This document shows, piece after piece, positions 53,207 through 61,446 of a DNA stretch of 63,384 nucleotides. The notes under the pieces were generated by a model. The model did not search any database, was not told the origin of the DNA, and saw only the letters and a program-made list of their open reading frames with translations. The number at the start of each line of letters is the position of its first letter. Positions within the stretch are counted from its first letter, which is position 1. The position numbers and the translations under genes were made by a program. This DNA comes from Capnocytophaga sp. Its GTDB lineage: Bacteria > Bacteroidota > Bacteroidia > Flavobacteriales > Flavobacteriaceae. The stretch spans positions 37,219-100,602 of the forward strand of contig NZ_JAUNKD010000007.1 in assembly GCF_030532915.1 (NCBI RefSeq), in the 5' to 3' direction.

Positions 53207-55603
53207 TTATCTGAATTTAGGATATTTAACCGGATTGGATTCGTGCATAATGTCATATACCTTTTCAAAAACATCATCAATATTTGGTTTTGAAAAATAA
53301 TCGCCATCAGTTCCGTACGCCGGACGATGATCTTTTGCCGTGAGCGTTTGTGGAGCGCTGTCCAGATAACGGTATCCGTTTTGTTCTTCTAGAATTTTTT
53401 GTAAAATATATGCTGATGCACCGCCTGAAACATCTTCATCAATGACCAATAATCGGTTTGTTTTGATAAGACTTTTGACAATATTGTACTGTAAATCAAA
53501 AGGTAAAAGTGACTGAACGTCAATTACTTCCGCGTTAATTCCAAAGCGTTCCAATTCCTCGGCGGCTTGGCTTACAATGCGTAACGTGGAACCATACGAA
53601 ACTAACGTGATGTCTTCTCCTTCTTTGATAGTTTCAACCACACCGATAGGCGTTTTAAATTCCCCGAGATTACTTGGGAGTTCTTCTTTGAGGCGGTATC
53701 CGTTCAAGCACTCAATAACCACGGCGGGCTGATTGCCTTCCAGTAAAGTGTTATAAAATCCGGCAGCTTTGGTCATATTACGTGGTGTTAAAATGTAAAC
53801 ACCTCGTAATGTGTGTAATAAAGTCCCCATTGGTGATCCCGAATGCCAAATTCCTTCCAACCGATGTCCGCGCGTTCGGATAATCATCGGAGCCGTTTGT
53901 CGCCCAAAGGTACGATAATGCAATGAAGCCAAATCATCACTGAGGGTTTGCAATCCGTAAAGAATATAATCCAAATATTGAATTTCGGCAATTGGGCGTA
54001 ATCCCCTCATTGCCATACCAATACCCTGCCCTATGATGGTCGTTTCCCGAATGCCTACATCAGCAACGCGGCTTTCACCGTATTTTTTTTGTAAGCCTTC
54101 CAATCCTTGGTTTACATCGCCAATTGCTCCGGTATCTTCTCCAAAAATCAATACGTTAGGATATTTGGCAAACAACGCATCAAAATTTTCACGAAGCACC
54201 ACACGCCCATCAACTTGTTGCGAATTTTCAGTAAAAACAGGCGGAACCTCTTTTATGAAAACAGGATTTTGTTCATTTTCGGTATAAAGATATTTGCTGT
54301 ATCTAACCTGTGTTTCAGCCATATAAACGGCAAGCCATTTTTTGAGTGAAACAACGGCAGAATTGTTTTCAGCCCCCACATATCGGAGTATTTTTCGTCC
54401 GGCACTTACAATGTCTTTCCGAATGGGATAACTTATGGAAACCAAATTATCTCGTATAGTTTTGATTTCGTGTAAATTATTATTTGCTTGACTGCAAATA
54501 TCATCAATTATTTTGACAAGGGTATTCCGCTCATTTTTAATCGGAAGCGTATAAGCCTGCCAGGCACGTTTTTTTCCTTCCAACACTTCTTTTTTGACTT
54601 GTGCTTCAAGGTCAAGAAGTTCTTGTTCAGTGGCTAATTTACTTTCTAAAATCCATTCACGCATTTTGCGGTTGCAGTCAAATTCCTTCTCCCAAGCCAA
54701 TCGTTCTTTGCTTTTATAGCGTTCGTGTGAGCCTGAGGTGGAATGTCCTTGAGGTTGTGTGAGTTCCGTTACGTGAATGAGCACCGGAATGTGATTTTCG
54801 CGGGCAATTTTTCCGGCTTTTTCAAAAGTTTCAATCAAAGCAGGATAATCCCAACCGTTAACCACGAAAATTTCAAATCCGTCGTGGTTTTTATCACGTT
54901 GAAATCCTTTTAAAATTTCCGAAATACTTTCTTTGGTGGTTTGGTACTTGGCAGGAACCGAAATTCCGTAGGCGTCGTCCCAAACGCACATCACCATCGG
55001 CACTTGCATTACACCGGCAGCGTTGATGGTTTCAAAAAAATGCCCTTCGCTGGTACTGGCGTTTCCGATGGTGCCCCACGCCACCTCATTTCCGTTGTTT
55101 GAAAACAAACTATTTCGTGTTTCGGGTACTTCACGATATATTTTTGAAGCCTGTGCAAGCCCCAGTAAACGAGGCATTTGTCCTGCCGTACACGAAATGT
55201 CACTACTGCTGTTTTTTTGTTTTGTGAGGTTATTCCAATTTCCGTTTTCGTCCAAACTATGGGTTGAAAAATGCCCGCCCATTTGGCGTCCGGCACTTGT
55301 CGGGTCAGCTTCAATATCGGCGTGTGCATAAAGTCCGGCAAAAAAGTTTTCAACGGAAAACGCTCCGATTGCCATCATAAAGGTTTGGTCACGATAATAG
55401 CCACTGCGGAAATCACCGTCTTTAAAAGCCCGTGCCATAGCCAATTGCGGGACTTCTTTTCCGTCTCCGAAAATACCGAATTTGGCTTTTCCGGAGTGAA
55501 CCTCTGCCCTACCCAAAACACTACACTCCCTGCTGATAAGGGCTATTTTATAATCTTTTAATGTGTTGTTTCTTGATATATTTGTTGTATTTTTTTTTGT
55601 CAT
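53207..55603 (-). CDS. Fused alpha/beta E1 component of a 2-oxoacid dehydrogenase complex
   Basis: A 798-residue thiamine-diphosphate-dependent decarboxylase in which E1 alpha (about 1-400) and E1 beta (about 450-798) are joined. The alpha half has the cofactor region TIGNASTSEGHFFETINAAG near 178-197, where the usual GDG is GNA, and VWDDAYGIS near 207 in place of the usual NN. The beta half has GEDTGAIGDVNQGLEGL near 489, IIGQGIGMAMRG near 525 and the late VIDEDVSGGASAYILQ near 720. The likely substrates are branched-chain 2-oxoacids, giving precursors of branched fatty acids; a pyruvate or 2-oxoglutarate role is less likely. E2 and E3 are not nearby. A consensus promoter lies at 55626-55656. 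Confidence 0.9.
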   Translation of the reverse strand: MTKKNTTNISRNNTLKDYKIALISRECSVLGRAEVHSGKAKFGIFGDGKEVPQLAMARAFKDGDFRSGYYRDQTFMMAIGAFSVENFFAGLYAHADIEADPTSAGRQMGGHFSTHSLDENGNWNNLTKQKNSSSDISCTAGQMPRLLGLAQASKIYREVPETRNSLFSNNGNEVAWGTIGNASTSEGHFFETINAAGVMQVPMVMCVWDDAYGISVPAKYQTTKESISEILKGFQRDKNHDGFEIFVVNGWDYPALIETFEKAGKIARENHIPVLIHVTELTQPQGHSTSGSHERYKSKERLAWEKEFDCNRKMREWILESKLATEQELLDLEAQVKKEVLEGKKRAWQAYTLPIKNERNTLVKIIDDICSQANNNLHEIKTIRDNLVSISYPIRKDIVSAGRKILRYVGAENNSAVVSLKKWLAVYMAETQVRYSKYLYTENEQNPVFIKEVPPVFTENSQQVDGRVVLRENFDALFAKYPNVLIFGEDTGAIGDVNQGLEGLQKKYGESRVADVGIRETTIIGQGIGMAMRGLRPIAEIQYLDYILYGLQTLSDDLASLHYRTFGRQTAPMIIRTRGHRLEGIWHSGSPMGTLLHTLRGVYILTPRNMTKAAGFYNTLLEGNQPAVVIECLNGYRLKEELPSNLGEFKTPIGVVETIKEGEDITLVSYGSTLRIVSQAAEELERFGINAEVIDVQSLLPFDLQYNIVKSLIKTNRLLVIDEDVSGGASAYILQKILEEQNGYRYLDSAPQTLTAKDHRPAYGTDGDYFSKPNIDDVFEKVYDIMHESNPVKYPKFR

Positions 55604-55625
55604 AATTAAAAACGTAATTAGCTTT

Positions 55626-55656
55626 CAAAGATAACGTACTTTTATGAAATATCCAA
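55626..55656 (-). promoter_or_regulatory. Promoter of the E1 dehydrogenase gene
   Basis: On the minus strand TTG (55654-55656), 20 bases, TATCTTTG (55626-55633), 23 bases before the start codon. Confidence 0.65.
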
Positions 55657-55697
55657 AATTTGATGAAAAATTTAAGCTATTTTGCTATATTTAAAAT

Positions 55698-56741
55698 TTA
55701 CCGCTTAATTCCTTGTGAATTTATCCATTGATGATACGCCTTACTGTTGATAAGATGCTGATTATAAGTACGTGCGAATTTGTGAAATCCGGGCTTTTCT
55801 ATGTCAGCCACGAAATAAAAAAAATCGTGATTTTCAGGGTTTAACACCGCTTCAATTGATGAAACATCGGGCATTGTGATGGGAGCCGGCGGCAATCCCG
55901 CATATTTATAGGTGTTGTAAGGCGAATCAATTTCCAAATCTCGGTTCAAAACCCTTTTGATGATGGTGTCGTAATTGCCTGTGTGTTCTTTTATAGCGAA
56001 AATTACGGTCGGGTCGGCTTGTAGTAACATATTAGATTTTAATCGGTTAAGATACACACCCGCTACCCTACTCCGTTCTGAAGTTTGGGCAGTTTCTTTC
56101 TGCACAATCGAAGCCAAAACACCTACCTGCTTCGGATTAAGATTTTGATTTTTAGCCTTTTGCTCTCGCTCCTGATTCCAAAAACGACGATATTCTTTCA
56201 GCATTTTACCTCTGAATTGTTCAGCAGATGTATTCCAAAAAAATTCGTACGTATTAGGCAAATACATTGCAATGGCTTCTTTTTGAGTAAAATCATTCTC
56301 TTTCAGGAAGTTACTATCCAAAAAAGCATTCAACAATGAAACGCTATCTGCTTCAATTTGTTGGGCAATACGTCCTGCCAGATTTTCCAATCGTTCTTGA
56401 TTGTTGAAGGTAACTTTAATGGGTGTATTTTTACTTCGTAACGTATTGATAATGTCATTGTTACTACTTCCTTTTTTGATGATGTATTTTCCCGCCTTTA
56501 CGCCACCGACATATTTTTTTTGCTGTGCCACCCGCACAAAAGTGTTTACGTCAGCCAAAAACGGACTTATTTTATGCGTAACATCATCAAAATCAGAACC
56601 CGACGAGATGAAAACTGTGATTTCGTCTTCCTGAAAATTCGTATTCGGACTCAAAACGGCGTTGTACACAAAATACGAAAAAACCCCTAAAATAATCAAT
56701 CCGATAACGGAAATGGCAAGTACAATTTTTTTCAGATACAT
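55698..56741 (-). CDS. mltG: Endolytic transglycosylase MltG
   Basis: Inner-membrane lytic transglycosylase that cuts nascent murein strands and ends their growth. The 347-residue protein has one N-terminal membrane helix (about 6-28, IVLAISVIGLIILGVFSYFVY). A LysM-like domain covers about 40-110. The YceG catalytic domain has SIVQKETAQTSERSRVAGVYLNRLKSNM near 210-238 (in pieces), with the catalytic glutamate in QKET, and LQADPTVIFAI near 240 and SPYNTYKYAGLPPAPI near 275. Length and motifs match intact members. Confidence 0.95.
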   Translation of the reverse strand: MYLKKIVLAISVIGLIILGVFSYFVYNAVLSPNTNFQEDEITVFISSGSDFDDVTHKISPFLADVNTFVRVAQQKKYVGGVKAGKYIIKKGSSNNDIINTLRSKNTPIKVTFNNQERLENLAGRIAQQIEADSVSLLNAFLDSNFLKENDFTQKEAIAMYLPNTYEFFWNTSAEQFRGKMLKEYRRFWNQEREQKAKNQNLNPKQVGVLASIVQKETAQTSERSRVAGVYLNRLKSNMLLQADPTVIFAIKEHTGNYDTIIKRVLNRDLEIDSPYNTYKYAGLPPAPITMPDVSSIEAVLNPENHDFFYFVADIEKPGFHKFARTYNQHLINSKAYHQWINSQGIKR

Positions 56742-56768
56742 TTCTTAAAATTTCAAAAAATTAAAACG

Positions 56769-56833
56769 AGATGATTTGGAAATTTATAAAAAGGAAGCAA
56801 ACATAAAATTCGCTCAAAATCTCCAAATCATCT
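56769..56833 (-). terminator. Possible terminator of the DUF4301 gene
   Basis: Perfect 12-base arms AGATGATTTGGA (56769-56780) and TCCAAATCATCT (56822-56833), separated by a long 41-base loop. On the minus strand the stem is followed by a T-rich run. It lies 13 bases past the DUF4301 stop and before the mltG start. Confidence 0.5.
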
Positions 56834-56846
56834 TATAATCAGTTGA

Positions 56847-58394
56847 TTACTGATGTGTTTTTTTCAGCAAATCATTTACGGTTTTCACCGGATTAAAGGT
56901 AATTAACGGAACTTCAACAAAAAGGGTAATCCAGTTTGCCATTGAGCCGTTCCAAAGTCCGGGACGTTCGAGGGCTTTCAGCGGTTTTCCCATATAGGTT
57001 TTTCCGGTGATGAACGCCTGTTTTGGGTCGGTAAACTGTTGTAAATCAAATTTTTCTCCTTTGAAGTTTTTCGTTCCGCAAACCAAATCAACCGGATTAA
57101 AATGCGTGGATTGTGCAAAAATTTCTTTCTGCTCGGGGTTGCTTAAATCCACCTGTGCCGATTCAATGATTTGCAGACTGATGTTTCCGTTGGCGTCTTT
57201 CACCCAGAAAGGACCTCCACCCGGTTCGCCCTCATTTTTTACCATTCCGCATACGCGAATTGGGCGATTGAGCTGTTCTGCAATAAACTCCAAAGCGTAA
57301 CGTCTTCTGAATTTATACAGATAATCAGGTACATAGATATTAATTTCCTTTAAGAAATTCAGTATTTTTTTAACTTCTTTTTTCTTAACTTTATCGTTTT
57401 CAATGCGTTTCAGAATGTGAAATACTTCCGATTGCACTTCGCGAAGTTTTCCCGCCAATGCTTCCTTATAGAAAACAGTTTCATCGGTGTATTTTTTAAC
57501 TACCACGTTATCAATGTTTTTTATAAAAATAACATCGGCGTCAATTTCGTTGAGATTGTCCAGCAAAGCCCCGTGACCCGACGGACGGAAAAGCAATTCG
57601 CCGTTTTCATCACGAAAATATTCGTTGTCTTCCGTTACCGAAACCGTGTCCGTGCTGGGTTTTTGATACGAAAAACTCACGTCAAATTTGGTGTTGTAAC
57701 GCGTTTCGAGTTTGTCTTTAATTTCGTTTAATTCTTTATTGAACGCATCGGTATGTTGCTCAGTAATAGTGAAATGCAAATGAGCAAGGTCTTCACCCGA
57801 AGCATACATTACCGACTCGCGGAAATGCTCCTCAAATGCCGTTACCACTTTTTCGGAATGTTTATGGAAAGGCAACAGCCCTTTCGGAAGATTTCCGTAA
57901 TTCAATCCGTTTTCGCCAAGCAGTATGGAAACAATGCTATGTTTTTGATTATCTTCATTTTGTGTGTGAAAATCAGGGATATTTTTAGCAATGTAATCCA
58001 TCAAAATGGGATAGAAAGCAAATTTTTCCAATCCGTTGAAAAAAGTTTCGATTTCTTTGTCGCCTTTTCGGTTTACGTACGCCTTAAATGACTCTTTTTC
58101 AGGATTAAAATTGTCTTTAAACGCAAAAAGCGATTTAAACATTCGGGTAGCTGCCCCCGAAGCCGGAACGAATTTCAAAATAGAAATTCCTTTCTTCTTT
58201 TTTTGGTAGATGGCGGCATATTTGGCGGTCTCTTCTTTTGAAAATGAGATGATTCCGTTGCCGATGGTTGCGGCTGCCTGCAACTCAATGGGCGGAATTC
58301 CTTCTTTGAATAAAGCCACTTGCTGCTCTAACATTTCGGTTGTAATTCCTTTTTGGATTAACAACTTTTCATCATTTTGTGTAAGTTTGCTCAT
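56847..58394 (-). CDS. DUF4301 family protein
   Basis: A 515-residue cytoplasmic protein of a Bacteroidetes family without assigned function. Recognisable stretches are KFVPASGAATRMFKSLF near 75-91, LLPFHKHSEKVVTAFEEHFRES near 173-194, RPSGHGALLDNLNEIDADVIFIKNIDNV near 272-299 (in pieces) and GEPGGGPFWV near 395. The SGAATRMFK segment and the RPSGHGALL.NL..I sequence resemble nucleotidyltransferase-like sugar-phosphate enzymes, so a role with sugar nucleotides has been suggested by resemblance only. It is followed on the same strand by mltG and preceded 40 bases upstream by the NadR-like kinase gene. Confidence 0.85.
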   Translation of the reverse strand: MSKLTQNDEKLLIQKGITTEMLEQQVALFKEGIPPIELQAAATIGNGIISFSKEETAKYAAIYQKKKKGISILKFVPASGAATRMFKSLFAFKDNFNPEKESFKAYVNRKGDKEIETFFNGLEKFAFYPILMDYIAKNIPDFHTQNEDNQKHSIVSILLGENGLNYGNLPKGLLPFHKHSEKVVTAFEEHFRESVMYASGEDLAHLHFTITEQHTDAFNKELNEIKDKLETRYNTKFDVSFSYQKPSTDTVSVTEDNEYFRDENGELLFRPSGHGALLDNLNEIDADVIFIKNIDNVVVKKYTDETVFYKEALAGKLREVQSEVFHILKRIENDKVKKKEVKKILNFLKEINIYVPDYLYKFRRRYALEFIAEQLNRPIRVCGMVKNEGEPGGGPFWVKDANGNISLQIIESAQVDLSNPEQKEIFAQSTHFNPVDLVCGTKNFKGEKFDLQQFTDPKQAFITGKTYMGKPLKALERPGLWNGSMANWITLFVEVPLITFNPVKTVNDLLKKTHQ

Positions 58395-58434
58395 ATTTTT
58401 ACTATTTTTTATATCAGTTTTAGTGAAATAATGC

Positions 58435-59004
58435 TCATTTCAGCTTGTTTTTCTGAAAATCGTTCAATATTTCCGTAACTGTATGAATTCTCTCTGTCAA
58501 ATTTCCTTTCAGATTGATGTATTTTTTTCCGTGTTTGTCAAGTATTCGCTGAAATTCACTCAACATAAATTCCCTTTCGTTGGGCTTGTCACGTAAATCA
58601 TCAGCCTGCCACGGAACGTCGATATGGGTTAAAAATAAAATATCATACTGATTTTCAAGTGCATATTTCTCAATTTGAAAAGGCGATTTTCCGTAGTAAA
58701 TATACGAATAAATCATTAATTCAAGCAAATTTGTATCACAAAAAATAAAATTATTTGCTTTTTTGATGCGTTTGTTCTCATCAGAAATTTGCCCTAACGC
58801 GATGGGAATCAGGTCATCCCAAGTGCAAGTTTGCTGTTTTTCGTCCCACTTTTTTTGCAGGTATGTACGCATAAATTCGGGCACCCATTGGGTTTGAAAT
58901 TGCTTGGCAAGATGTTGGCACAGCGTTGTTTTGCCCGTGCATTCGGGTCCTACGAACGCCACGCGAACGACATTGCTTTCTATTTGTTTAAATATTTCTT
59001 CCAT
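58435..59004 (-). CDS. NadR-like P-loop kinase (possible nicotinamide riboside or thiamine kinase)
   Basis: A 189-residue kinase. Walker A is FVGPECTGKTTLCQHLA near residue 17-33, WVPEFMRTYLQ near 41-51 corresponds to the family's substrate-binding strand and FIFCDTNLLELMIY near 87-100 to the Walker B region. LTHIDVPWQADDLRDKPNEREF near 132-153 is the lid. The family includes the ribosylnicotinamide kinase domain of NadR. It overlaps the PnuC gene by 25 bases, so the two are co-translated: the kinase should trap what PnuC imports. Because the next gene upstream encodes a thiamine-binding DUF77 protein, the vitamin could be thiamine instead. Confidence 0.85.
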   Translation of the reverse strand: MEEIFKQIESNVVRVAFVGPECTGKTTLCQHLAKQFQTQWVPEFMRTYLQKKWDEKQQTCTWDDLIPIALGQISDENKRIKKANNFIFCDTNLLELMIYSYIYYGKSPFQIEKYALENQYDILFLTHIDVPWQADDLRDKPNEREFMLSEFQRILDKHGKKYINLKGNLTERIHTVTEILNDFQKNKLK

Positions 59005-59648
59005 TCGAAATAAGCCAAAACGGCTATAATTGTAAAAATAAAATATTGAAACGAACTGAATACGAGTCCTTTATGATAATACAAAGGTACGGAAATGACA
59101 TCGCCGATAATCCAGCAAATCCAGTTTTCTATTTTTCGTTTTGCCATTAGCCACATTCCGACCAAAAAGACCGAAGTCGTGAAAATATCCGTCCAATCTA
59201 CCCAAGTAAAATGCTGAAAGCCAACCGAAATTCCTTCAAATGAAAATCCGTTATTGATGTAAGGTTTGAAAAAATACACGCCCGTTACGAATATCCAACT
59301 GAATGCCGCCAATGCCAAACTCACCCAGCCGTCACGCCCCGTGATTCGAGAAACGGAAACGTGCAGATGGTCGCCGTCCTTGCTGTTTTTTGCCCAAAGC
59401 ACCCAACCGTAAACGCTCATAACCGTGTAATAAAAATTGATGAGCATATCCCCGAAAAGGCGACTCACCCAAAGTAAATACACGAAAATAACCGTGCTGA
59501 TAATCCCCGTCGGATATACCCAAATGTTACGTTTTTTACTGAAATAAACACTTAACAATCCGAAGATTACGCCCACGATTTCCAGCACAACCAAGTACGT
59601 ATCAACACCTTTGTACTGAGCGAAAAACCAATCAGAAATGAGGTTCAT
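58980..59648 (-). CDS. pnuC: PnuC-family vitamin transporter
   Basis: A 222-residue inner-membrane transporter with seven to eight helices. The family region ENWICWIIGDVISVPLYYHKGLVFSSFQYFIF near 176-207 (in pieces) is the usual substrate-site segment, and YLVWVSRLFGDMLINFYYTVMSVYGW-like sequence lies near 58-82. PnuC imports nicotinamide riboside by facilitated diffusion; PnuT relatives take thiamine. It overlaps the downstream kinase by 25 bases and the upstream DUF77 gene by 17 bases, so all three are translationally coupled. Specificity cannot be read from the sequence alone. Confidence 0.9.
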   Translation of the reverse strand: MNLISDWFFAQYKGVDTYLVVLEIVGVIFGLLSVYFSKKRNIWVYPTGIISTVIFVYLLWVSRLFGDMLINFYYTVMSVYGWVLWAKNSKDGDHLHVSVSRITGRDGWVSLALAAFSWIFVTGVYFFKPYINNGFSFEGISVGFQHFTWVDWTDIFTTSVFLVGMWLMAKRKIENWICWIIGDVISVPLYYHKGLVFSSFQYFIFTIIAVLAYFEWKKYLNK

Positions 59649-59892
59649 AATCGTGTCGGTCTGATTTTACGATTTTTACATACATCAATCCGCGTTGAAC
59701 AAGCTCAAAGGCTTCTTTAATTTCAACCAAAAGCAAGTGCATCACCTTGTCATAGTCGCCATAAACTTGCGTACTCAACGGATTTTCAATTACTTTCAAG
59801 CCCGAAGCTCGTAACTTTTTAATAAAATGAATGATAGGTGCTTCAAAATCATCTTGTAAAGGACTGAATGTCAGTTCTACTGAAATTTTCAT
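59632..59892 (-). CDS. Thiamine-binding (DUF77/YqgV) family protein
   Basis: An 86-residue protein of the MTH1187/YqgV fold: MKISVELTFSPLQDDFEAPIIHFIKKLRASGLKVIENPLSTQVYGDYDKV (pieces) with two beta-alpha-beta units, and the second half VMHLLLVEIKEAFELVQRGLMYVKIVKS. Known relatives bind thiamine. Its 3' end overlaps the pnuC start by 17 bases. No THI-box-like riboswitch is seen upstream: only 20 bases separate it from bshA. The gene's position is the main reason to question whether the transporter-kinase pair acts on nicotinamide riboside. Confidence 0.85.
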   Translation of the reverse strand: MKISVELTFSPLQDDFEAPIIHFIKKLRASGLKVIENPLSTQVYGDYDKVMHLLLVEIKEAFELVQRGLMYVKIVKSDRHDYEPHF

Positions 59893-59912
59893 CTGTAATA
59901 AAGTTAAAATGG

Positions 59913-61049
59913 TTATTTTTTTGCGTGCGTATTTTTAATGGTTCGCTCGTACAGTGCCTCGTAAATCGGGATAATTTTGCGTTCATCGAAGCGCTCAGCT
60001 GAAATTTTTGCCTGTTTTTTGAATTGTTGCAAGCGCTTTTCGTCTTCCAAAATGTAAACGGCATTTTTGCTCATATCGGCAATATCGCCAATCGGACTCA
60101 AAAAGCCCGAGAAACCGTTTTCGTTTACTTCGTGTAAACCGCCTGCATTTGAGGAAATTACGGGAACGCCCGCCGCCATCGCCTCCAAGGCTGAAAGCCC
60201 GAAACTTTCCGATTCGGAGAGCAATAAAAACAGGTCGGAAGCACACAAAAGTCGGTCAACATCTAACGTATTTCCCAAGAAAAGAACTTTGTTTTTGATG
60301 CCCAACTGCCGGCACTTGTCTTCGGCAAATTCACGTTCCGGCCCGTCGCCCGCCATTACCAGCTTTGACGGAATTTGTTGCTGCACCCGATAAAATACAT
60401 CGATAATATCCGGAATGCGTTTCACTTTACGGAAGTTACTGATATGCGTGATGATACGCTCTTCCCTGCGCGCCATTACCGAGCGTTTACACGGCATTGA
60501 CGAGGCATCTTTTTCCATATTAATAAAATTCGGAATGACCTCAATGTCCTTTTGAACATTGAAGAGGCGCAGAGTGTCCTGTTTTAAACTCTCTGAAACG
60601 GAAGTAACCACGTCCGATTCGTTGATGCTGAACGTAACGGCTTCCTTGTAGTTCGGGTGATTCCCTACTAGCGTGATGTCGGTTCCGTGAAGGGTTGTAA
60701 TCATCGGAATGTCAATGCCTTCCTTTTTTAACATTTGCTTTGCCATATATCCGGCATACGCGTGCGGAATGGCATAATGCACGTGCAGTACATCTATTTT
60801 ATACGCTTTTATGACCGAAACCATCTTGCTGGAAAGTGCCAATTCGTACGGTTGGTAGTGAAAGAGCGGATATTCCTCTACGTGAACCTCGTGGAAATGA
60901 ATGTTCATTTCCAAGTAATCCAAACGCACCGGATAGCTGTACGTGATGAAATGCACTTGGTGCCCTTTGCGAGCCAGTGCCAGTCCCAGTTCGGTTGCTA
61001 CTACTCCGCTTCCGCCAAAAGTCGGGTAACATACGATTGCTATGTTCAT
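59913..61049 (-). CDS. bshA: N-acetyl-alpha-D-glucosaminyl L-malate synthase BshA
   Basis: First enzyme of bacillithiol synthesis, joining GlcNAc to L-malate; cytoplasmic GT4 glycosyltransferase. The start at 61049 gives 378 residues beginning MNIAIVCYPTFGGSGVVATELG, the conserved BshA N-terminus; a start 23 codons upstream adds an unrelated tail. Landmarks are HVHYAIPHAYAGYMAKQ near 93, VTSVSESLKQ near 153, VIPNFI near 176, and SESESFGLSALEAMAAGVPVISSNAGGLHEV near 282-312 (in pieces), with the GT4 E-x7-E pair. A TACTTTTG box on the minus strand (61108-61115) may be its promoter. It lies upstream of the DUF77-pnuC-kinase genes with a 20-base gap. Confidence 0.95.
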   Translation of the reverse strand: MNIAIVCYPTFGGSGVVATELGLALARKGHQVHFITYSYPVRLDYLEMNIHFHEVHVEEYPLFHYQPYELALSSKMVSVIKAYKIDVLHVHYAIPHAYAGYMAKQMLKKEGIDIPMITTLHGTDITLVGNHPNYKEAVTFSINESDVVTSVSESLKQDTLRLFNVQKDIEVIPNFINMEKDASSMPCKRSVMARREERIITHISNFRKVKRIPDIIDVFYRVQQQIPSKLVMAGDGPEREFAEDKCRQLGIKNKVLFLGNTLDVDRLLCASDLFLLLSESESFGLSALEAMAAGVPVISSNAGGLHEVNENGFSGFLSPIGDIADMSKNAVYILEDEKRLQQFKKQAKISAERFDERKIIPIYEALYERTIKNTHAKK

Positions 61050-61202
61050 CTTTTCTATTATATACTGTATGAGTGATTTATCTCGTTTCCTTGAAGAAAA
61101 CAATTTCCAAAAGTACAAAAAAAACAGAAAACGGATAGCAAAAAATCAAAAAAATACTCAAATAAATTATTTTTCGGCGGTTTATGGCTTAATTTTTAGT
61201 AG

Positions 61203-61365
61203 GATATCCGTTGAAAAATATCCGTCAGAAAATAAATTTTTTGACGTCAGGAAATTTTTACGGAAACGTCAGGAAATTTTAAAACGTACTAAAAAACCTT
61301 TGGCAAAGTTCCAAAACTTTGCCAAAGGTTAAACGTGCAAGCATATGCAATACACCCGTCACCAT
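61203..61365. repeat. Mosaic palindromic repeats between bshA and rlmD
   Basis: Three repeat types lie here. ACGTCAGGAAATTTT occurs at 61244-61258 and 61266-61280, with a weaker version (CGTCAGAAAATAAATTTT) at 61223-61240. Then comes a perfect palindrome: AACCTTTGGCAAAGTT (61295-61310), loop CCAA, AACTTTGCCAAAGGTT (61315-61330). Then GCATATGCAATACACCCGTC (61341-61360), a decayed form of the GGGCGTATGCAATACGCCC repeat. The order is the same families seen in 62890-63384. Confidence 0.8.
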
Positions 61366-61432
61366 ATTATAATATATCCGTTGCCGGAGCAAAAATAGTG
61401 GTTGGGTAGTTTTCTTTTTCGGCTTTTCGTAG

Positions 61433-61440
61433 TATCTTTG
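61433..61440 (+). promoter_or_regulatory. Promoter -7 box of rlmD, abutting the start codon
   Basis: TATCTTTG ends six bases (CCCCCT) before the ATG at 61447. As with bamD there is no room for a normal leader. No TTG lies at the usual distance. Confidence 0.5.
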
Positions 61441-61446
61441 CCCCCT

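Noticed and set aside
59893-61200. THI-box (TPP) riboswitch upstream of the DUF77-pnuC-kinase genes.
   Set aside because: No CTGAGA...ACCTGA-type sequence is seen; the gap to bshA is only 20 bases and the bshA upstream region shows repeats instead.
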